DNA of 64,000 nucleotides from Diogma glabrata (taxonomy: Eukaryota; Arthropoda; Insecta; Diptera; Cylindrotomidae). Positions within the stretch are counted from its first letter, which is position 1; each line of letters opens with the position of its first letter. Location of the stretch: assembly GCA_963693315.1 (NCBI GenBank), contig OY856188.1, forward strand, positions 164,075,379 through 164,139,378. The letters run 5' to 3'. The translations under genes and the position numbers were made by a program. Under the pieces are notes generated by a model. That model was not told the origin of the DNA. It did not search any database and was given only the letters and a program-made list of their open reading frames with translations. Positions 58,874-64,000 of the stretch are shown piece after piece.

Positions 58874-59264
58874 TATTATAGTCCAGTCAATGAACATGAA
58901 ATACGTAAACCTGTATAATTCTTACAGTAAAACCGATTTTAACAAAAATTTGTATTTAAGCTCTTCGTTCCCTCTACTTCAAAGTTGATCAAGTACCGGT
59001 GGTTGCTTTATTTTTTTTTAAGGGTAAAAACAACCCCTTTCCGAAAATAATTTTAGAATTGTAGATTAAAGCTTGTGATCGATTGAAATCATTTATAAAT
59101 AAGTTGAATGAAGGTTAATTGTTATTAAGGGACATAATTTATGATTTATTAACCACTTTTGACCCCTAAAAGCCACCCCCTAGAGTATATATCATTAAAA
59201 AATAATGGTGCAAAATGTTATTCATTCAGCAATTTTAAATAATTTAATCTTATAGTAATAATAA
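58874..59264. other. Non-coding stretch
   Basis: No feature recognised. The two phrases ending in CAACCCCTTTCC (59,030) and GACCCCTAAAAGCCACCCCC (59,160), and AAACCACCCCTTTAA (61,168) on the far side of the hAT-like element, look like diverged copies of a short repeat. Confidence 0.4.
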
Positions 59265-59272
59265 ATGCAGAT

Positions 59273-61105
59273 TAGAGTGGTCCAAAAAATTTTTTTTTGA
59301 AATTCATAATGCAGACCCCCCAATTTTTTTTCTTTTATATGCCAAATGTGACGCGCGAGATTTTAAAAATTTTGAAATAAATTTAGAGGTCGCTCATAGA
59401 GGTCAAAGTTTAAAAAAATTTTTTTTTTTTTGTATCCAAATTTATAATAAAAACAAAAAGTAAGATGAGGATTAAATTTTATTCATCATTAAAGAAGCGC
59501 AAATAGATCAGCAAATAATTTCAAATTGTTGCAAAATCTCAACATAAGTAAAAATATAATATACATATATATAAAATATAAGAATACAAGAGCTAAATTC
59601 AATGTGAAGAGAAAAACTATACAATAAATACATATTAATTTAGATATGCATAATTTTCAGCAATTAAAATTATAGATTAAACAATGTAAACGTAGAACAT
59701 TTCATCAGAGTCTTCTTCAACGTATCCACTATCCATTATACGCTGCCTGTGATTTTCAACAACTTGGATGAGTCGTTGAATTTCCGATTCGTTCTTTGTT
59801 AAAAATTAGTTAAATGCAGACATAAGACCAGTACTACATCCTGCTATGTCATTCACAACTTTTAAAGACCTGATTGTTTTGGCTGCCCTTACATACATAG
59901 GTAAGCTATGCAAAGCATCTGGTTCAGTTTCTGCAAGAACAGAAATATCTTGCCCCAGCAACTGTAAGGAAGCGCTAGATGACGGTTTTATTAAATCGTG
60001 AAGTTCGCTGTTTTCAAGTGCAGCTACTTCTTAAGCGGCATAAAGTATCTCATGAACAGACCAGTCATTGCCATCCAAAACCATAGCATTCACTATTTGT
60101 TTCTTTTCAGCATTGACAACTTTGGATGAGATAAGGATAGTGGGACCATTTCGGGTCCCAAATACCTAAGATGGTTTTGTAACTTTTTCATGGCGCTCTG
60201 GTTACAGAAACATTTACTTTTGAAAACTGTTTGATAGCTTTGACCAAATTTAAGTCATTAATCGGTGCATCAGCAGACAGAGGATATGCAATCCAAGCTG
60301 TAACATAAAAATGTGAAGCAAACAGGCTGAATTCAGTTAAAACTTTTTTTTGTTTGAATTGCTCTCTAAAAAGATATATCTTGAAGCAGTATATTACTTT
60401 AGCGATCCACCGGGCTATATGGTAGGCTCCTGGTAAAGAAAAGTGATATTGCTGCTTGTTTGGTACTTCAGATCCCATAATTATTAAGCATAACTTGCTT
60501 ATTTCTCTATAGTCATTTCTATGTATATAGGAACTGACTTCAGATAAGAAGTTTCTCAAACATGACCCAACATTTTGCTTCATTTTCTGCAATAGCGGGT
60601 CACTACACCTGACTTCGTCTAATGGTTTGTAATTTATAGTTTGACCAATGCTAGACTAATGTTAGGACCACTAAAAAGTCTAATGTTAGGACTACTAGTA
60701 GAGCCAAACAGAAGGGTAAATACTTCACTGACGATCAATTCATGAATGTGATAATGACATGCGGAGTGAAGAAGATTTCTGCTAAGTAATTTCTCTAGCA
60801 GAACGCATGCTCCCTTATCAAACCCTGTGTAAGAGGCAATAGTGTCAAATGACATTCCTATAACATCTTCAGTGACTTACCAGAGATTGAGTAAGTCAAA
60901 AGTGGCCTTGGCTTGACATTTCCCAGTGCAAGAGGAATTTTTGACTAAGTCGTGATATTCAAGACTCATGAGCGACCTCTAAATATCAATATATTGTTAC
61001 AATATTTATGTCAGTTTATTAAAATGACAAAAGAAAAAAAATTAGAGGGACTGCAATTCCAAAATCAAAAATTTTTTTTTCTCCATATAATGTTGGACCA
61101 CTCTA
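59273..61105 (-). mobile_element. hAT-like transposon with 8-bp target duplication ATGCAGAT
   Basis: Ends TAGAGTGGTCCAA / TTGGACCACTCTA are inverted. The 8 bases ATGCAGAT lie on both sides (59,265-59,272 and 61,106-61,113) and fit the hAT preference nTnnnnAn; TAGAG fits YARNG. Sub-terminal parts also pair (AAATTTTTTTTT; TGCA.ACC). The element is 1,833 bp and carries one decayed gene on the minus strand. Confidence 0.9.
59677..60970 (-). pseudogene. hAT-like transposase-type protein, decayed
   Basis: Read on the minus strand through several frames: MSLEYHDLVKNSSCTGKC; GMSFDTIASYTGFDKGACVL (an FDT block that could hold a catalytic aspartate); ACHYHIHELIVSEVFTLLFG; SSPNIRLF; then YREISKLCLIIMGSEVPNKQ, GAYHIARWIAKVIYCFKIYL, FREQFKQ, YVTAWIAYPLSADAPINDL; then DGNDWSVHEILYAA, YVRAAKTIRSLKVVNDIAGC and ESEIQRLIQVVENHRQRI. 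I recall proteins of this pattern as abundant, uncharacterised transposon products in arthropods. Its place inside YARNG ends with an 8-bp duplication supports a hAT-type transposase. Stops occur at about 60,886, 60,634, 60,029 and 59,810, with a frameshift near 60,600. Confidence 0.78.
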
Positions 61106-61113
61106 ATGCAGAT

Positions 61114-62257
61114 ATATACTGTTTTAATTTAGGGATCATTTATTTATAAGTTTCAACCCTTATTAAAACCACCCCTTTAAAAAAAATTAAAAATTACTGC
61201 TAAATTTATTTTTTAATTCAAAATATAATACTTCTATTATCTTTTTATTATTGGAAATGAGATGAATTTTTTCAAACGGGATTATTATTGTTATTTTCTA
61301 GCCCTAACTGGGATTGTATTTAAACTCTTTTTATGTGCTCAAAGTGTAACACGTTTTCTAACTAAAAATACAAAATCTACAATCTTGAAAACGAAAGCAA
61401 ACCATTGAAAAAAAAGGAAAAGGTTCTGCCACATTATAAAAGTTTTATTTGACCATAAGAGAATACAATAATATCAAAAATATCAAATGTAACTTGCACT
61501 TTATTTTCTTTAGAATCCTTTCCAAATATTCCCCAAAGTCTTAATTAAGTCCAATGAAGTTCTCCAGTACCAATTTCTATATCCAGTGTTCTTCTTCTTT
61601 CTAGATGCGACGGTGTACGTGCTACTTGGGGTTGAGATTCAGGTATGCTCGCTATTCCAGGGTCCCACCGTTACGCATTATAGACTCATTCAATTTCATC
61701 TGCAATTTAATTTATCTGCGGAAATATTTCTAAAAAATGTATGATTAAGACATCAAACTTCCTTCAATTACCCGTAACAAATATCCCACTCAATTTAATT
61801 TGACTCTGGAAAACTTAGTTGAAACATTTCTTAACCACCAACACTAATACATGTACGATCATACGACAGATCTTTTTTTAATATTTAACTTAACTAACTT
61901 TACCCTCTATAACACACCGTTAATCTTATAATTAAAACTTAACACACATAAATCCAAAACGATTACAAACTAAATAAACAGTAAATAGACCATTTGAATT
62001 ATAAAACTTTACCTTAATAGCAGAGGCGTCAATTGGGTAGGGCTGGGGGAGGGGGGGGGGGCATTGGCCCCCCCAGGATCTGATACTATCAATACATCGA
62101 TTCAATAAAACCATCCAATCGTGGTGGAATTATACACTATAAAAATTTCAATTCACTGTTATTTTGTAAATTCGTCTAATTTTTAGAAGATTTACTTAAC
62201 TAATATATCAATTTTATCGCATACTATTAATTGAAATATATCTGATAATATAATTAT
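61114..62257. other. Non-coding stretch
   Basis: Nothing coding recognised. A G-run facing a C-run (GGGAGGGGGGGGGGGCATTG / GCCCCCCC, 62,046-62,076) is a possible hairpin or the decayed end of a TE. Confidence 0.45.
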
Positions 62258-64000
62258 TACTCTCTCTCTCTCTCTCTGGCGTTTACATCCCATGAAGGGA
62301 TTTTGCCGTCTGTGCCACCAGCTTCCAATCATCTCGTTCCATGACCAGTTGACCCCAGTTTCGACATCCTATATCACGAAGGTCTTGGATGATGTCATCA
62401 CGCCAGCGTTGTCTAGGTCTTCCTCTTCGACGAACACCAGCTGGTTGTTGTTGGGACGCTTTTTTTATCATTCTTTCCAATAGAGCCCTTTCTACATGAC
62501 CAAACCATCTAATCCGGTTGGATTTAATGAATCCGATTACATCGCAGCCTCCAAGAAGCTGTCTGATTTCATAATTCATTCGGATTCTATACTGATTTTC
62601 AGCAACTTTACATGGACCATAAATTGTTCGTATGACTTTCCTCTCGAATGTTGATAGAATTCTACAATCGGAGGAAGTCAGTGTCCAGCTTTCACTTCCA
62701 AATGTAAGCACAGGTCGGATTAATGCTTTGTAAAGTGTGAGTTAACACGACCGCGAAAGATGTTTTGATCGCAGAAGTTTTGAGTATGCATAGAAAACTC
62801 TATATGCGGCAGAGACACGGGCTTTGATATCTGCCTGCATGTCATTTGACGATGTTATTACAGACCCGAGGTATTTGAAGTTTTCCACGCGTTCCACTTC
62901 ATAGTCGCCAGTATCCAGATTTCCGGGAGGTATGTTCTTAGATGTTGTTAACACTTTAGTTTTGCTGGTGTTGATGCTTAATCCAAGCCGTTTAGCATTT
63001 CTTTCAAGCTGAGAGAGACTATCCTTAATATCGCTTGTTCTACGTCCGAGAAGCACAATATCATCTGCGTAGCCAAGAACTTGACTAGATTTGTTATATA
63101 TGCAGTTTTGTGTCTCAACTCGGCTTTTTCTTATCGCGTACTTCAGCGCCAAATTAAATAGTACGGACGCGAGTGCATCACCTTGTCGAACACCTGATGT
63201 TATATCGAAAGGATCAGAGACTGACCCTTCGATTACTATTCTACAATTTGATCCCGATGTTGTGAGTTTGCACAGAGAAACAAGTTTCTCTGGGATACCA
63301 AGGTATATGAGTGCGGACCAAAGGTTTTCGCGGATGATACTATCATATGCTTGCCTGAAATCAACGTAGAGCTGGTGAATGCTGATGTTGTACTCACAAC
63401 ATTTTTCCAGAATCATCCTTAATGTAAAACATTGATCCGTGGTTGAGCGGTTGGGACGAAAACCACACTGATAGTCACCGATGATAGATTCGGCGAACGG
63501 GATGAGTCGAGCAAGTACAACATTAGCTAGTATTTTATATGCTGTGTTCAACAGTGCGATGCCACGATAATTAGCACACTTTAGACGGTCACCTTTCTTA
63601 TGTAGCGGAACAATGAGAGCTGTTTTCCATTCAGCAGGTAGTTCTTCTTGGTCCCAGATTGCAAGAATCAGATCGTATATACGTGAGACCAGAGCTGCTT
63701 CTCCATTTTTCAGAAGTTCTGCAATAATTCCATCGAAACCTGGTGATTTGCCATTTTTCAGTTTTTTAATGGCAGCTTCCACTTCTTCTATTGCTGGGTA
63801 AGGGACAAAAATCTCCTCAGTTGATGGAGCAATTGCAATTCGTCCTATTCAGTAGGTCTTGAAAGTGGGATCGCCACACTGCCAGCACATCACGTTCACT
63901 TGTTGTAAGTTCATTATTTTCATTTTTGATGGCTGTAGATCTTGGGTGGAAATCTTTTGTCAGATTCCGTGCATTGGCAAAGCACTCTTTTGAATTTCCG
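62258..64000 (-). mobile_element. RTE-clade non-LTR retrotransposon (copy B), continuing past the window
   Basis: Antisense relative of copies 0 and A. The 3' end is a (CT/GA)n tail at 62,258-62,278, the same as in copy A. It runs off the window at 64,000 within the linker between endonuclease and RT. It is much better preserved than copy A. Confidence 0.92.
62283..63782 (-). pseudogene. RTE reverse transcriptase and C-terminal domain, single stop
   Basis: One frame covers 500 codons with one in-frame stop (TAA, at 62,742-62,744 on the minus strand); copy A has AAA at this place, so a single base change made it. It holds KKLKNGKSPGFDGIIAELL, VPLHKKGDRLKCANYRGIAL, GDYQCGFRPNRSTTDQCF, LYVDFRQAYDS, GVRQGDALASVLFN, YADDIVLLG, SINTSKTKVL (RT palm and thumb), then LTFGSESWTLTSSDC, RRIRWFGHVER-like RIRWFGHVERALLER and RRGRPRQRWRDD. 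The ORF extends upstream in another frame (FANARNLTKDFHPRST, about 63,860-63,990), with a small deletion and shift near 63,840. Target-primed reverse transcription is its normal role; this copy is inactive. Confidence 0.92.

Noticed and set aside
58635..58988. 117-codon ORF rich in Asn, Leu and Ser
   Set aside because: It covers the palindromic MITE at 58,672-58,873, so the peptide repeats itself in inverted translation.

Overview
The window is nuclear DNA of an insect, probably a dipteran or a close relative. It is very AT-rich and has two 200-N assembly gaps (772-971 and 46,422-46,621). The only recognisable host coding sequence is one exon at 8,052-8,533, with consensus splice sites. It encodes part of the ligand-binding ectodomain of a metabotropic GABA-B receptor, closest by eye to insect GABA-B-R2. 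Almost everything else reads as intron or intergenic sequence packed with transposable elements (TEs), most broken, several nested. I see no prokaryotic genes, CRISPR array, rRNA or convincing tRNA.

Layout. 1-1,242: ends of a Jockey-like and an RTE-like retrotransposon, then a Ty3/gypsy pol tail across a gap. 3,608-6,411: a Tigger/pogo-type TIR element containing a decayed RTE copy. 8,052-8,533: the GABA-B-R2 exon. 9,321-10,818: 454-bp repeats arranged as a large palindrome. 11,650-12,640: non-LTR 3' ends. 13,010-16,132: a foldback structure holding a broken Helitron Rep/Pif1 gene. 16,248-25,920: repeated blocks of (TA)n separated by a hAT-like MITE, Helentron-type ends, a second Pif1 helicase, a Penelope-like element (PLE) and an LTR element with 652-bp LTRs, a SAP-domain Gag and no reverse transcriptase. 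27,776-28,700: a second PLE remnant. 30,450-31,740: a mariner element with one frameshift. 33-34 kb: two related MITEs and a hAT transposase fragment. 38,302-45,165: a non-coding element with about 2.1-2.2-kb direct terminal repeats full of satellite. 45,378-46,314: a TTAA-inserting element. 46,622-49,318: an open non-LTR retrotransposon ORF2. 49,461-56,110: more (TA)n blocks alternating with hAT-like foldback elements and a PLE palindrome. 59,273-61,105: a hAT-like element with an 8-bp target duplication and a decayed transposase. 62,258-64,000: an antisense RTE copy.

Two themes stand out. First, all the long (TA)n arrays touch TE ends, and one hAT-like element carries a non-trivial 8-bp duplication (ATATACAT) inside such an array, so (TA)n tracts look like a preferred landing site that has been filled repeatedly. 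Second, several insertions can be dated or defined because an empty copy of the target exists elsewhere in the same window (the TTAA element at 45.4 kb, the 106-bp MITE at 33.8 kb, and tentatively the large direct-repeat element at 38.3 kb). Assignments rest on reading motifs by eye; no database search was possible.
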